A stretch of 64,000 bases of DNA, from NCBI GenBank assembly GCA_965221555.1, contig OZ244895.1, positions 1,798,001-1,862,000 on the forward strand, written 5' to 3'. The stretch comes from JAJEAD01 sp965221555. Lineage in GTDB: Bacteria; Pseudomonadota; Gammaproteobacteria; HK1. A program made the position numbers and the translations under genes. Numbering within the stretch: position 1 is the stretch's first letter; each line of letters opens with the position of its first letter. The notes below the pieces were generated by a model. The model was not told the origin of the DNA and searched no databases. It saw only the letters and a list, made by a program, of their open reading frames with translations. This document shows positions 7,811 to 16,938 of the stretch, piece after piece.

Positions 7811-8636
7811 CGCCAGCGCGGTGCAGGAAGGCGCTGCCGCGCCGGTAGGCGGAGAACGCGACGGGAAGGCGGCGCCCGGCGCGTGCGAAACGGCGCGCGG
7901 CGAGCGCGCATCCCGCCGCCCGCGTCCGCTCGTCGAGGCGTTCCAGGGCATCGGCGTCGATCTCCACTTCGATGCGGTCGCGGCGCAGGCGGCACCGCAG
8001 GATGCGCGGAGACAGCAGTGCGCGCAGTCCCTTCTCGCAGTCGTCGATGGCTTCGAGCAGGCGGGCTTCGATGGGTATTCCGGTTTCGACCCGGCTCGAG
8101 AGGCAGGGCGCGGCGGGCAGCTCCGCAAGATCGTCCAGCCCGAGCGAGGCCGCGATGGCGCGCACTGCGCGCTTGTCGATGGCGGCTTCCACGTAGGGGT
8201 GGCGGACACGATGCTCCGACGCGGCGACGAGCCCGGGGCGGTAGTCGCCGAGGTCGTCGAGATTGGTGCCGGAGAGCAGCGTCCCCGATGTGAGTTCCCC
8301 CATCGCCTGGTAGAGGCGCGTCTTGCAGAAGTAGCAACGGTTCACGGGGTTGGCGAGATAGCGCGCGTCGGCCATCTCTCCCGCGTCCAGCACCTCGAGA
8401 CGCCACCCCTCCCGCGCCGCGTAGGTACGCACCCGGGCGGTGGCGTCGGGGGGCACCGCGGGCGACACCGCGTGCAGGATCCGGGTCGCTCCGTGCGCGC
8501 GGTGGGCGACGACCGCGAGCGTCATACTGTCCACGCCGCCACTCACCGCGACCGCCGCGTTCGGCGCCGTTTCGAGCCGGGACCGCAGGCGGGCGAGCGC
8601 CGCGCTCGGCCCGGGGGTCGCGTCAGGCCGGCTCAT
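7803..8636 (-). CDS. larE: nickel-pincer cofactor sulfur transferase LarE
   Basis: A 277-residue LarE, an ATP-pyrophosphatase-type enzyme that adenylylates P2CMN and converts its carboxylates to thiocarboxylates. The PP-loop SGGVDS is at residues 32-37. The family cysteine is C178 in AAPCLSSR. A further CxxC pair sits at C101 and C104 (NRCYFCKTRLY). Having three cysteines is the pattern associated with Fe-S cluster LarE proteins rather than purely sacrificial single-cysteine ones; which chemistry applies here is inference. The gene overlaps larC by 14 nt and larB by 8 nt. Confidence 0.93.
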   Translation of the reverse strand: MSRPDATPGPSAALARLRSRLETAPNAAVAVSGGVDSMTLAVVAHRAHGATRILHAVSPAVPPDATARVRTYAAREGWRLEVLDAGEMADARYLANPVNRCYFCKTRLYQAMGELTSGTLLSGTNLDDLGDYRPGLVAASEHRVRHPYVEAAIDKRAVRAIAASLGLDDLAELPAAPCLSSRVETGIPIEARLLEAIDDCEKGLRALLSPRILRCRLRRDRIEVEIDADALERLDERTRAAGCALAARRFARAGRRLPVAFSAYRRGSAFLHRAGDV

Positions 8637-9819
8637 CGCCGCCGAGCGCCGCCGCTTCCGCCTCGCTTCGCACCCGCTCGCGGGCGGCTCGTCCGCCGGC
8701 GAGGGCGGCGACGTCGTCCATCTCCGCCTTGACGGTGAATACTCCTCCCGGCCGGCGCGCGCGTTTCACGCGCACCGCGCCCGCGCCCTCCTGGGTGCGC
8801 ACCGCGTCTCGCGCGAGGACCGCGCGCGTCACCTCGTGCCAGCGCACGCCGAGGGTAGTGGTCTGGGCAAACACCTCGTCGATGACCCGGGCCCGCGCCT
8901 CGGGGTGCGCGAGCACCTGCACCTGCGCGCCGAGGCGTCCCTTCTTCGCGAAGATCGGGACCTGAACGACATCGAGCACGCCCTCAAGCGCGCGCAGCCG
9001 GTCGAGCGCCACCGCCAGGTCCTCGGGAGACTGGTCATCGATCTCGAAGCCGCACACCGTGATGCGCTCGCTCGCCGCCTCCGGCGCCTCCAGAGCTTCG
9101 AAGGCGAGGAGCCGCAGCACATTGCTCATGCCCTCGAACGCGCGCGCGCCGAAGCCCGAGCCGGAACCAACGAGACGCTGCGGGCCCGGCAACGGTGCGA
9201 AAGAGGGCGCGAGATGGCGCACAATCGCGGCGCCGGTCGGAGTGACCCTCTCTCCGGGGAGGCCGTCGTCGTGCACCGGCATGTTCTCCAGGAGGAGCAC
9301 GGTGGCCGGGGCGGGCACCGGCAGCGCGCCGTGCGCGCCAACCACCCGCCCCCGGCCCAGAGGCAGGGGGGCGGAGCTCCACCCGGAAGCGTCGAGCGCC
9401 TCGATGAGCCAGGCCGCGCTCACCACGTCCGCGATCGAATCCCATCCGCCCACCTCATGGAAGTGGACCGCATCGATCGGCACCCCGTGAACTCGGGATT
9501 CGGCTTCGGCGAGGAGCGAGAAGATCGCCGCGGCCCGCGCCCGCACCCCTTCCTCGAGACCGGATTCGTCGATGATCCGGCCGATCTCGGCCGCACCGCG
9601 CGGGTGGACCCTTCCCCGCGGGCGCGGGTCCACCGCGAAGCGCGACCCGCACAGAGTGCCGTCGTCATGGTCGACTCGCGCGACGCTGGCGTAGACGCCG
9701 AGGCCGGAGCCCTCGAGGGCGGCGCGGAGCTCCGCCTCCAGGGCCGGGAATGCGTCGAGAACCGCGGCGGCGAACATGTCGCCGGCGATCCCTCCGACCG
9801 GATCCAGGTGCAGATGCAT
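8623..9819 (-). CDS. larC: nickel-pincer cofactor nickel-insertion cyclometallase LarC
   Basis: A 398-residue LarC that inserts nickel into the pincer nucleotide using CTP. The N-terminal LarC1 part carries LDPVGGIAGDMFAAA and HFHEVGGWDSIADVV. The C-terminal LarC2 part continues in the same frame (VPIFAKKGRLGAQVQVL, RTQEGAGAVRVKRA). In Lactobacillus larC1 and larC2 are joined by programmed frameshifting; here they are one continuous frame. The ATG at 9819 gives MHLHLDPVGG, the normal start; another possible start at 9855 would add a poor 12-residue extension. First gene of the lar operon. Confidence 0.93.
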   Translation of the reverse strand: MHLHLDPVGGIAGDMFAAAVLDAFPALEAELRAALEGSGLGVYASVARVDHDDGTLCGSRFAVDPRPRGRVHPRGAAEIGRIIDESGLEEGVRARAAAIFSLLAEAESRVHGVPIDAVHFHEVGGWDSIADVVSAAWLIEALDASGWSSAPLPLGRGRVVGAHGALPVPAPATVLLLENMPVHDDGLPGERVTPTGAAIVRHLAPSFAPLPGPQRLVGSGSGFGARAFEGMSNVLRLLAFEALEAPEAASERITVCGFEIDDQSPEDLAVALDRLRALEGVLDVVQVPIFAKKGRLGAQVQVLAHPEARARVIDEVFAQTTTLGVRWHEVTRAVLARDAVRTQEGAGAVRVKRARRPGGVFTVKAEMDDVAALAGGRAARERVRSEAEAAALGGDEPA

Positions 9820-9936
9820 CCCTTCAGGCCGCGCGGCTCCGCGGCCCGGCCGCACGCGCCGTGCGCCGCGGACTGCGCGAAGCGCATCCCGCGCACGGTC
9901 CGGATTCGGGCGGCGGGGGGAGCGTGGTGCGGCGGG

Positions 9937-11139
9937 TCATGTGGTGGCGAGGCGCCGGGCGGCGTCGCGGGTGAATGCGGCGATGGGTATCCGGCTCGGG
10001 CATGCGCCGAGGCAGGGTTGCTCGACGCACGAGAGGCAGGCTCCGGCATCACGGCCGAGGTTCGCGTAGTCCGTCCGGGCGAGGAGGGAATCGCCGTAGT
10101 CCACCTCGTACATGCGGGTGCGCAGCACCTCCGGGATCTCCACCCCGACCGGGCATGCTCCCTCGCAGGCGCGGCAGCCGGAGCGGCAGTAGCGCGGACT
10201 CTGGAGCGCCGCGTAGCGCACCAGCAAAGGCAGGTCGGTCTGCGAGACGCGCGCTTCTCCCGAGGCCGCGACGAACTCGTCGATCTTGCGTTCGCTCGTC
10301 ATGGAGATGAGCGCAACGTCCGCCTTGCCGCTCGCGAGCACCCAGCGCAGCGCCGCCTGGGCAAAGGTAGCGCCGGCGCCCTCGTGGGGGCGCATGTCGT
10401 TCATCCGCGCCCCCATCAGAGTCTTCATCGCCACCACTCCGACCCCCATGGCGCGCGCTCTCGCCAGCACCCGGGGCAGCTCTGGCTGCAGGTCGACGTA
10501 GTGAAACGTGTTCCGGATCAGGTCGTGGAAGGCCGGGTCCTGCGCGAAGTTGTAGGCGACGAGCACCACGTCGACGAGCTCGTGGTCGAGCGCGTAATCG
10601 AGGCATTCCACGAGGCGTGAGCCGTGGCCGGACATCCCGCGGAAGCGGATCTTGCCCTGCCGCCTCGCGAGCTCGGTGAACTCCCGCCACTCCGGGTTCT
10701 CCATGCGGCTCACATCGTTGACCGCATGGTTGTAGTAGATGTCGACGTAGTCGGTGCGCAGGCGCTCGAGGCTCGATTCCAGAGCGCGCATCATCTGGCG
10801 GCGCGTCTGCCCCGCTCGGGCCTTGGTCTTGGACGCGATGACCACCCGATCCCGCACTCCGGCGAGCGCTTCTCCCACCGCCGTCTCCGAGGCGCCGAAG
10901 CGGTAGCTCTCCGCAGTGTCGAAACAGGTTACGCCGCGCTCGTAGGCGTAGCGCACGAGCGCGGGGTCGGAGAGCCGGCTTGCACCGAAGGAGATGTCCG
11001 ACACCTCGAGGCCGGTGCTCCCCAGCGGAGCCAGTCGGCGGATCCGTGGTGCCTGCGCGGACCACGCGTTCGGGGTGAGCCCGGAAGCGACTCCCGCACC
11101 GGCGGCGGTGCCGAGCTCGAGAAATCGGCGTCGTTGCAT
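9937..11139 (-). CDS. exported aldo/keto reductase with C-terminal 4Fe-4S domain
   Basis: A 400-residue protein with three parts. The N-terminus RRRFLELG followed by an alanine-rich stretch is a twin-arginine signal, so export in folded form is expected. The centre is an aldo/keto reductase barrel with FDTAESYRFG and IASKTKA supplying the Asp/Tyr and Lys of the catalytic tetrad. The C-terminus has ferredoxin-like cysteine clusters, CRSGCRACEGACP and CLSCVEQPCLGACP. The start at 11139 is fixed by the signal. It lies 118 nt upstream of larC on the same strand, so cotranscription with the lar genes is possible. The substrate is unknown. Confidence 0.85.
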   Translation of the reverse strand: MQRRRFLELGTAAGAGVASGLTPNAWSAQAPRIRRLAPLGSTGLEVSDISFGASRLSDPALVRYAYERGVTCFDTAESYRFGASETAVGEALAGVRDRVVIASKTKARAGQTRRQMMRALESSLERLRTDYVDIYYNHAVNDVSRMENPEWREFTELARRQGKIRFRGMSGHGSRLVECLDYALDHELVDVVLVAYNFAQDPAFHDLIRNTFHYVDLQPELPRVLARARAMGVGVVAMKTLMGARMNDMRPHEGAGATFAQAALRWVLASGKADVALISMTSERKIDEFVAASGEARVSQTDLPLLVRYAALQSPRYCRSGCRACEGACPVGVEIPEVLRTRMYEVDYGDSLLARTDYANLGRDAGACLSCVEQPCLGACPSRIPIAAFTRDAARRLATT

Positions 11140-11549
11140 TCCTCTCCGGCCGCGGGGCGATCCGCCCTCTCCGACGTTCCAGTCTTGCCGACGCAGTAGA
11201 GCACGAAGCGGCTTTCCCGTCGATCCCCGGAACTTGCTCCGGCGCGGCCGCAACGCCCCGGTGGAGTCCGCTGCAACCCCGGTCCCGGCCGCTTCCGGGG
11301 GCCATGGGAAGGGCCATAGAATTGACGCCCGTGCGGCATGGGGCACGGCCTGGCCGCGACACTCCACTGATTCACGAGAGCCGAGGGCGCGCAGATGTCG
11401 GGAGATGCGAGGGCGTTCGCCAAGGCGCGGTGCGCGGGCGCACCTGGGTGCGACCACTCCGCACCCCGGCACGCGTTCGATGCCGTCCATGCCGGCCGGT
11501 GCGCCGGTGGCGCCGTGAACCGGGGAAAGCGCACCGCGAGAGGCGAGAG
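11140..11549. other. 410-nt divergent intergenic region
   Basis: This lies between the divergent aldo/keto reductase and SnoaL-like genes and should hold both promoters. A TTGACG hexamer is visible just after 11320 but has no good -10 at the right distance. No RNA gene, repeat copy or credible coding frame was seen. Confidence 0.4.
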
Positions 11550-12050
11550 ATGAGCGAGCAAGCGTTGCGCGAGATCGTCGATCGTCAGGCGATCACCGAT
11601 GTCCTGATCGAGTACTGCACCGCCCTCGACCGCATGGACCTGGCGCAACTCGGGGCCCTCTTCACGGAGGACTGCGTGGTCGACTACGGGCCACAGGAGT
11701 GGCTGTGGAGCCGCGGCCGCGAGGCGCTTCGCAAGTCGCTCGCCAGAATGTGGCGCTGGTCGCGCACCTCGCACCATCTGTCCAACGTGCGGATCGATTT
11801 CCGGGGCGACGACCTGGCATTGGTCCAGAGCTACGTGCATGCCTGGCACGAACGCGACGACGGAACCACGGCGACGATCCTGGGCCAGTACCACGACCGC
11901 TTCGTGCGCGAGGACGAGAGGTGGCGGATAGCGAAGCGGCGCATGGTCATGAACGGCTGCGATGCGGGCTTCAAGGTGAACATCAACCGCTTCGAACGGA
12001 TCCCGCCGCCGGCCGGCTGGAAGCCGCCGGAGTCCGCGCAAGGGCGTTAG
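11550..12050 (+). CDS. SnoaL-like (NTF2-fold) protein
   Basis: A 166-residue protein of the SnoaL/NTF2-like superfamily, a cone-shaped fold used by isomerases, dehydratases and ring-hydroxylase beta subunits. The recognisable elements are ITDVLIEYCTALDRMD, LFTEDCVVDYG, TSHHLSNVRIDF and WRIAKRRMVMNG. The start at 11550 is preceded by a purine-rich GAGAGGCGAGAG. No catalytic assignment is possible. It stands alone on the plus strand between the aldo/keto reductase and dnaE2. Confidence 0.75.
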   Translation: MSEQALREIVDRQAITDVLIEYCTALDRMDLAQLGALFTEDCVVDYGPQEWLWSRGREALRKSLARMWRWSRTSHHLSNVRIDFRGDDLALVQSYVHAWHERDDGTTATILGQYHDRFVREDERWRIAKRRMVMNGCDAGFKVNINRFERIPPPAGWKPPESAQGR

Positions 12051-12064
12051 AACGCAGCTTCTCG

Positions 12065-12120
12065 CCGATTTCCGGCCGCTTCGGGCGCTTCCCGTGACCC
12101 GGATGGACAGAAAGGGCGCG
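12065..12120 (-). repeat. possible decayed repeat fragment R2
   Basis: The block GATTTCCGGCCGCTTCGGGC starting at about 12068 matches the terminal part of the dispersed repeat with a single difference, but the following bases diverge quickly. It may be a relic of one end of the element just upstream of the dnaE2 promoter. Confidence 0.3.
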
Positions 12121-12141
12121 TTGGGCTACGTTCGTCCGGAG

Positions 12142-12161
12142 TACTGTATAAAAAAACAGAT
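12142..12161 (+). promoter_or_regulatory. LexA (SOS) box upstream of dnaE2
   Basis: The sequence TACTGTATAAAAAAACAG contains a perfect CTGT-N8-ACAG palindrome (CTGT 12144-12147, ACAG 12156-12159) with the AT-rich centre usual for enterobacterial-type LexA operators. It lies 44 nt before the dnaE2 ATG. It stands out from the surrounding GC-rich DNA and predicts DNA-damage induction of dnaE2. Confidence 0.85.
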
Positions 12162-12203
12162 ATCGAGACACCCGGACCTGCCCCCGCGCTCGGGCGAGCG
12201 GAA

Positions 12204-15200
12204 ATGCCGAACGACACGCCAGGCTATGCGGAGCTCCATGCGATCTCCAACTTCACCTTCCTGCGCGGGGCCTCGCATCCCGAGGAGCTGGTGCGCCGCG
12301 CCGCCGAGCTCGGTTACGCGGCGCTGGCGCTTACCGACGAGTGCTCCCTGGCGGGAGTGGTGCGCGCGCATCGGGCCGCCAAGGAGGTGGGGCTGCCGCT
12401 GGTCGTCGGGGCGGAGCTCGCGTTCGATCCCGCAACCCGGATCGTCCTGCTCGCTTCCGATCGGGCGGCCTACGGACGACTGTCGGGGCTTGTCACCCGG
12501 GCCCGCCGCGGCGCGGAAAAGGGCGGCTATCGGCTGGAACCCGAGTATCTGGGCGAGGGGGTGGAAGGCTGCCTCGCGTTGCTGATCTCGGGTTCTTGCT
12601 CTTTCGCCGCGTGGCTCGCGGAGCGCTTTCCCGGATGCCTGTGGCTGGCGGTGACGCTGCACCACGGGCCGGACGATGCCGGCGTGCTGGAGGCGCGCCG
12701 GCGTCTCGGCCGGCGTCTCGGTCTGCCCCTGGTGGCGGTCGGCGGAGTGCGGATGCACGAGAGAGGGCGCCGGCCGCTGGCCGATACTCTGAGCGCGATC
12801 CGTTTCGGCTGCCGGGTATCGGAGCTTGGATTCGCAATCCCTCCCAACGCGCAATGCCATCTGCGTTCCCGCGCGCGGATGGCCCGGATCTATCCCCGCG
12901 CCCTGTTGGAAGAGAGCGTATCGCTCGCCTCGCGGTGCCGCTTCTCGCTCGACGAGCTGCGCTACGAGTACCCCGAGGAGCTCGTTCCCCGCGGGCTCTC
13001 CTCCCGGGAGTACCTGCGCCAGGTGACCGAAGAGGGAGTCCGGCGACGCTGGCCGAGGGGGGAGCCGTCCCGGGTGAGAGCGCAGATCGAGCACGAGCTC
13101 GCCCTGATCGCCGAGCTCGGCTACGAGCCCTACTTCCTGACCGTGTACGACATCGTGCGCGAAGCGCGCGGGCGCGGGATCCTCTGTCAGGGCCGGGGTT
13201 CGGCCGCGAACTCCGCGGTGTGCTACTGCCTCGGCATCACCGAGGTGGACCCCGGCCGGATGAGCACCCTCTTCGAGCGCTTCATCTCGCGCGAGCGCAA
13301 CGAGCCGCCGGATATCGACGTCGACTTCGAACATGAGCGCCGCGAAGAGGTCGTCCAGTACATCTACCGCAAGTACGGGCGCGAGCGTGCCGCGATCGCC
13401 GCCACCGTCATCACCTATCGGCCGAGGAGTGCGGTGCGCGCGGTCGGCAAGGCGCTCGGCCTCGATCTCGCCCAGGTCGACCGTCTCGCGAAGAACCTGA
13501 GCTGGTGGGACCAGCGCAAGGATCTGAACGAGCGTCTGCGGGAGCTGGGCCTCGACCCGCGCAGCCGGATCTGCGAACAGCTGGTGCGGTTGGTGAACCA
13601 GCTCCTGTCCTTTCCGCGGCATCTCTCCCAGCACACCGGCGGCTTCGTGATCTCCCGCGGACCGCTCTCGGCCCTGGTGCCGGTCGAGAACGCGGCGATG
13701 CCCGAGCGCACCGTGATTCAGTGGGACAAGGAAGATCTGGAATCTCTGGGTCTGCTGAAGGTCGACGTGCTCGCGCTCGGGATGCTGACCGCCATCCGCA
13801 AGAGCTTCGAGCTGATCGCCGCTTACCGTGGCCGGTGTCTGACCATGGCCGGGGTCCCGGGAGAGGATCCGGCGGTCTACGAGATGATCGGGCAGGCGGA
13901 CACGGTGGGCGTCTTCCAGATCGAGTCACGGGCGCAGATGGCGATGCTGCCGAGACTGCGTCCGAAGACCTTCTACGATCTGGTGATCGAGGTGGCCATC
14001 GTGCGCCCGGGGCCGATCCAGGGGGGCATGGTCCATCCCTATCTGCGCCGCCGGCAGGGTCTCGAACCGGTGAGCTATCCGTCCGCGGGGGTGCGCGAGG
14101 TGCTGGCGCGCACCCTGGGAGTGCCCATCTTCCAGGAGCAGGTGATGCAGCTTGCGGTGGTGGCGGCGGGCTTCAGCCCCGGGGAGGCGGACCGCCTGCG
14201 CCGTGCGATGGCCGCCTGGCACCGGCGCGGCGGCCTCGGGCCCTTTGAGCGCAAGCTGATCGACGGCATGAAGGCGCGCGGCTACGAGGAAGAGTTCGCA
14301 AGGGCGATCTTCCGCCAGATCCAGGGCTTCGGGGAGTACGGCTTCCCGGAGTCGCACTCGGCGAGCTTCGCGTTGCTCGCCTACGTGTCGGCGTGGCTCA
14401 AGCGCCACGAGCCGGCCGTCTTCACCTGCGCGCTGCTCAACAGCCAGCCGATGGGCTTCTATGCGCCGGCTCAGTTGGTGCGGGACGCCCGCCGTCACGG
14501 CGTCGAGGTGCGAGACATCGATGTGCGTCACAGCGAGTGGGACTGCGCTCTGGAGCCCGGAGACGACGCCGAACCCGCGCTGCGTCTCGGTTTTCGCATG
14601 GTCAAGGGGTTCTCGGAATCGAGCGCGACGCGCATCGTCGCGGCCCGCACGGCACGAGATGGCGACGCCTCGGGCTTCGCGTCGGTTGCGGATCTGGCGC
14701 GGCGGGCCGCTCTGTCGCGCGAGGACCTGCGGCGCCTTGCCCGCGCCGGCGCGCTCGCTCCTCTCGCCGGTCACCGACATCGGGCGCACTGGGACGCGGC
14801 GGGGGTGGAGGAGCCTTCGGCGTTGTTTCCCGAGCCCTGTTTCCCCGAAGCGCTCCCGCTGCTGCGCGCTCCGAGCGAAGGCGAGAACCTGGTCGCCGAC
14901 TATCGCCACCTCGGCCTGAGTCTGGGACGTCATCCCCTGGCGCTCCTGCGCGAGCGTCTCGATGCGCTCGGGCTGTCCCGAGCCGCGGATGTGCGCGCCG
15001 CCACGAATGGGCAGCCGGCGCGGGCCGCCGGCCTCGTGGTCAGCCGCCAGCGCCCCTCCACCGCGAGCGGGATCATCTTCATGACCCTGGAGGACGAGAC
15101 CGGCTACATCAACGTCGTGGTCCGCCAGAGGGTCTCGGCGCGCCATCGCCGCGAAGTGCAGGGAGCCCGCCTGCTCGCGGTACACGGCGCGGTCGAGCGC

Positions 15201-15293
15201 CAGGGTCAGGTGGTGCACCTGATGGCGCGCCGACTGGAAGACCACAGCCGCCTGCTCGGCCGGCTCGAGACCCGCTCGCGGGACTTTCACTGA
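12204..15293 (+). CDS. dnaE2: error-prone DNA polymerase DnaE2 (ImuC)
   Basis: A 1029-residue C-family DNA polymerase of the DnaE2/ImuC type, shorter than replicative DnaE. The N-terminal PHP domain begins at YAELHAISNFTFLRGASHPEE. The polymerase core has the acidic catalytic motif PDIDVDFE at about residues 369-376 and YGFPESHSASFALLAY further on. A C-terminal OB fold with GIIFMTLEDETGYINVVV starts at about residue 950. DnaE2 performs SOS-induced mutagenic translesion synthesis, normally with ImuA and ImuB. Those two genes are not in the flanks here. Control by LexA is supported by the operator 44 nt upstream. Confidence 0.96.
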   Translation: MPNDTPGYAELHAISNFTFLRGASHPEELVRRAAELGYAALALTDECSLAGVVRAHRAAKEVGLPLVVGAELAFDPATRIVLLASDRAAYGRLSGLVTRARRGAEKGGYRLEPEYLGEGVEGCLALLISGSCSFAAWLAERFPGCLWLAVTLHHGPDDAGVLEARRRLGRRLGLPLVAVGGVRMHERGRRPLADTLSAIRFGCRVSELGFAIPPNAQCHLRSRARMARIYPRALLEESVSLASRCRFSLDELRYEYPEELVPRGLSSREYLRQVTEEGVRRRWPRGEPSRVRAQIEHELALIAELGYEPYFLTVYDIVREARGRGILCQGRGSAANSAVCYCLGITEVDPGRMSTLFERFISRERNEPPDIDVDFEHERREEVVQYIYRKYGRERAAIAATVITYRPRSAVRAVGKALGLDLAQVDRLAKNLSWWDQRKDLNERLRELGLDPRSRICEQLVRLVNQLLSFPRHLSQHTGGFVISRGPLSALVPVENAAMPERTVIQWDKEDLESLGLLKVDVLALGMLTAIRKSFELIAAYRGRCLTMAGVPGEDPAVYEMIGQADTVGVFQIESRAQMAMLPRLRPKTFYDLVIEVAIVRPGPIQGGMVHPYLRRRQGLEPVSYPSAGVREVLARTLGVPIFQEQVMQLAVVAAGFSPGEADRLRRAMAAWHRRGGLGPFERKLIDGMKARGYEEEFARAIFRQIQGFGEYGFPESHSASFALLAYVSAWLKRHEPAVFTCALLNSQPMGFYAPAQLVRDARRHGVEVRDIDVRHSEWDCALEPGDDAEPALRLGFRMVKGFSESSATRIVAARTARDGDASGFASVADLARRAALSREDLRRLARAGALAPLAGHRHRAHWDAAGVEEPSALFPEPCFPEALPLLRAPSEGENLVADYRHLGLSLGRHPLALLRERLDALGLSRAADVRAATNGQPARAAGLVVSRQRPSTASGIIFMTLEDETGYINVVVRQRVSARHRREVQGARLLAVHGAVERQGQVVHLMARRLEDHSRLLGRLETRSRDFH

Positions 15294-15566
15294 GCCTTCG
15301 CTTCCGCCCGCTACCTCCGATGGCACACTTCGACGGGCAGATGCTCGTGCGCGGGCGCGAACCACCATGGGGGAGACAGTCATCACGCCAAGGACCCGTC
15401 CGAGCGCCGGGCGGCGAGCGTCAGGATGGACCGGGGGCGCAGTCGAACCTGGTCTCGCCGAGCCGGTCGCTCCCGATGCGATGTCCCACGCCGCCCGCCG
15501 ACGCTGCAAACGACGACGCGGCCAGCATCCTCGCGGGTTAGGATCCGGTCTTCGAGGGCACGGGGG

Positions 15567-16640
15567 ATGGTGATGCAGGAGCTTCGGATCGCGGTAGTCC
15601 CGGGAGACGGCATCGGTCGCGAGGTGGTGCCGGAAGGGTTGCGGGTGCTGGAGGCGGCGGGTCGCCGCTTCGACATCTCCTTTCGCTTCGAGGAGTACCC
15701 GTGGGGCTGCGAGTACTACGCGCGGGAAGGGCGCATGATGCCGGAGGACGGCATCCGGCTCCTGTCCGGCAGCGACGCGATCTTCCTCGGCGCGGTGGGG
15801 TTCCCGGGAGTGCCGGACCACGTCTCCCTGTGGGGGCTGCTGATCCCGATCCGCCGCCACTTCGAGCAGTACATCAATCTGCGCCCGGTGCGCTGCCTCC
15901 CCGGGGTCGAGTCCCCGCTCGCGCGACGGCGCCCGGAGGAAATCGACTTCTACGTGGTGCGCGAGAACAACGAGGGCGAGTACTCCGAGATCGGAGGCCG
16001 CCTCTTCGCCGGCACCGACCACGAGATGGCGGTGCAGGAGAGCATCTTCACACGGCGCGGCGTGGACCGCGTGATGCGCTATGCCTTCGAACTCGCCCGC
16101 ACCCGCCCGGCGCGCCGACTCGCCTCCGCGACCAAGTCGAACGGCATCATCCACACCATGCCCTACTGGGACGAGCGCTTCGCGGCGCTCGGCGCCGAGT
16201 ACCCCGACGTCGCCACCAGCCAGTACCACGTCGACATTCTCGCCGCCCACTTCGTCCTCCATCCCGATTGGTTCGACGTGGTGGTCGGCAGCAACCTCTT
16301 CGGCGACATCCTGTCCGATCTCGGCCCGGCGGTCGCCGGTACCATCGGGATCGCGCCCTCCGCCAACATCAACCCGGAGCGCGAGCACCCGTCGATGTTC
16401 GAGCCGGTGCACGGCTCGGCGCCCGATATCGCCGGTCGCGGGATCGCAAACCCCATCGGTCAGATCTGGTCGGGCGCGATGATGCTCCAGCACCTCGGCC
16501 GAGCCGATGCGGCCCGCGCGATCGAGCACGCGATCGAAGCGGTGGTGAAGGAACGCGGGCCGCTCACTCCGGACATGGGGGGCAAGGCGTCCACGGTGGA
16601 GCTCGGGGAGGCGATCGCCGCCGAGGTGGCACGGGCCTGA
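15567..16640 (+). CDS. tartrate / D-malate dehydrogenase (IMDH family)
   Basis: A 357-residue beta-decarboxylating dehydrogenase of the isopropylmalate/isocitrate dehydrogenase family, closest in look to tartrate dehydrogenase TtuC and D-malate dehydrogenase DmlA. The family marks are VPGDGIGREVVPEG, INLRPVRCLPG, YVVRENNEGEYSEIGG, the SATKSNG lysine, DILSDLGPAVAGTIG and FEPVHGSAPDIAG. The LWGLLIPIRRHFEQYINLRP segment fits tartrate/malate rather than isopropylmalate. It yields oxaloglycolate or pyruvate with NADH. The start could be the ATG at 15567 (GAGGG upstream) or at 15573 (GGGGG upstream). It is not in an operon. Confidence 0.88.
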   Translation: MVMQELRIAVVPGDGIGREVVPEGLRVLEAAGRRFDISFRFEEYPWGCEYYAREGRMMPEDGIRLLSGSDAIFLGAVGFPGVPDHVSLWGLLIPIRRHFEQYINLRPVRCLPGVESPLARRRPEEIDFYVVRENNEGEYSEIGGRLFAGTDHEMAVQESIFTRRGVDRVMRYAFELARTRPARRLASATKSNGIIHTMPYWDERFAALGAEYPDVATSQYHVDILAAHFVLHPDWFDVVVGSNLFGDILSDLGPAVAGTIGIAPSANINPEREHPSMFEPVHGSAPDIAGRGIANPIGQIWSGAMMLQHLGRADAARAIEHAIEAVVKERGPLTPDMGGKASTVELGEAIAAEVARA

Positions 16641-16662
16641 CGGGGACCCGAGCGCGTCCACC

Positions 16663-16845
16663 GCAACCTTCACCGAACCTCCTGCTGCGGACGCCAATCT
16701 GCTCGCGTTGGCGAGGCGTACTCCGTGGCGCCACTTCGAATTCGTGTCGGCTGCGTTTTGCGCGTCTTACTCGGTACGTGCGCCTCACCATCACGGCATC
16801 TCGGCGCCCGAAGCGGCGGAAAATCGGAGGAACTTGCGGGCCAAG
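16663..16845 (+). repeat. dispersed TIR repeat, copy R3 (short form)
   Basis: A short-form copy in the gap between the tartrate dehydrogenase and GGT-like genes. It shares GCTGCGGACGCCAATCTGCT near the left end and CATCACGGCATCTCGGCGCC near the right end. It also has degenerate termini: TTCACCGAACC on the left and GGAACTTGCGGGCCAAG on the right. The internal hairpin module of the long form is absent. Confidence 0.7.
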
Positions 16846-16938
16846 TCCGGAAAGGGGACAGTGCCTCCCGCCGCGCCGTGTTAGGGTAGGGGTCGCCGCG
16901 CCGAGGTGGGCCCGCAACCCTGTGCGGACAGGGCGCCC

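Noticed and set aside
13926..16697. A 923-codon minus-strand open frame opposite dnaE2 and the tartrate dehydrogenase gene
   Set aside because: Low-complexity, His/Arg/Asp-rich and without any domain. The plus-strand genes are well conserved.
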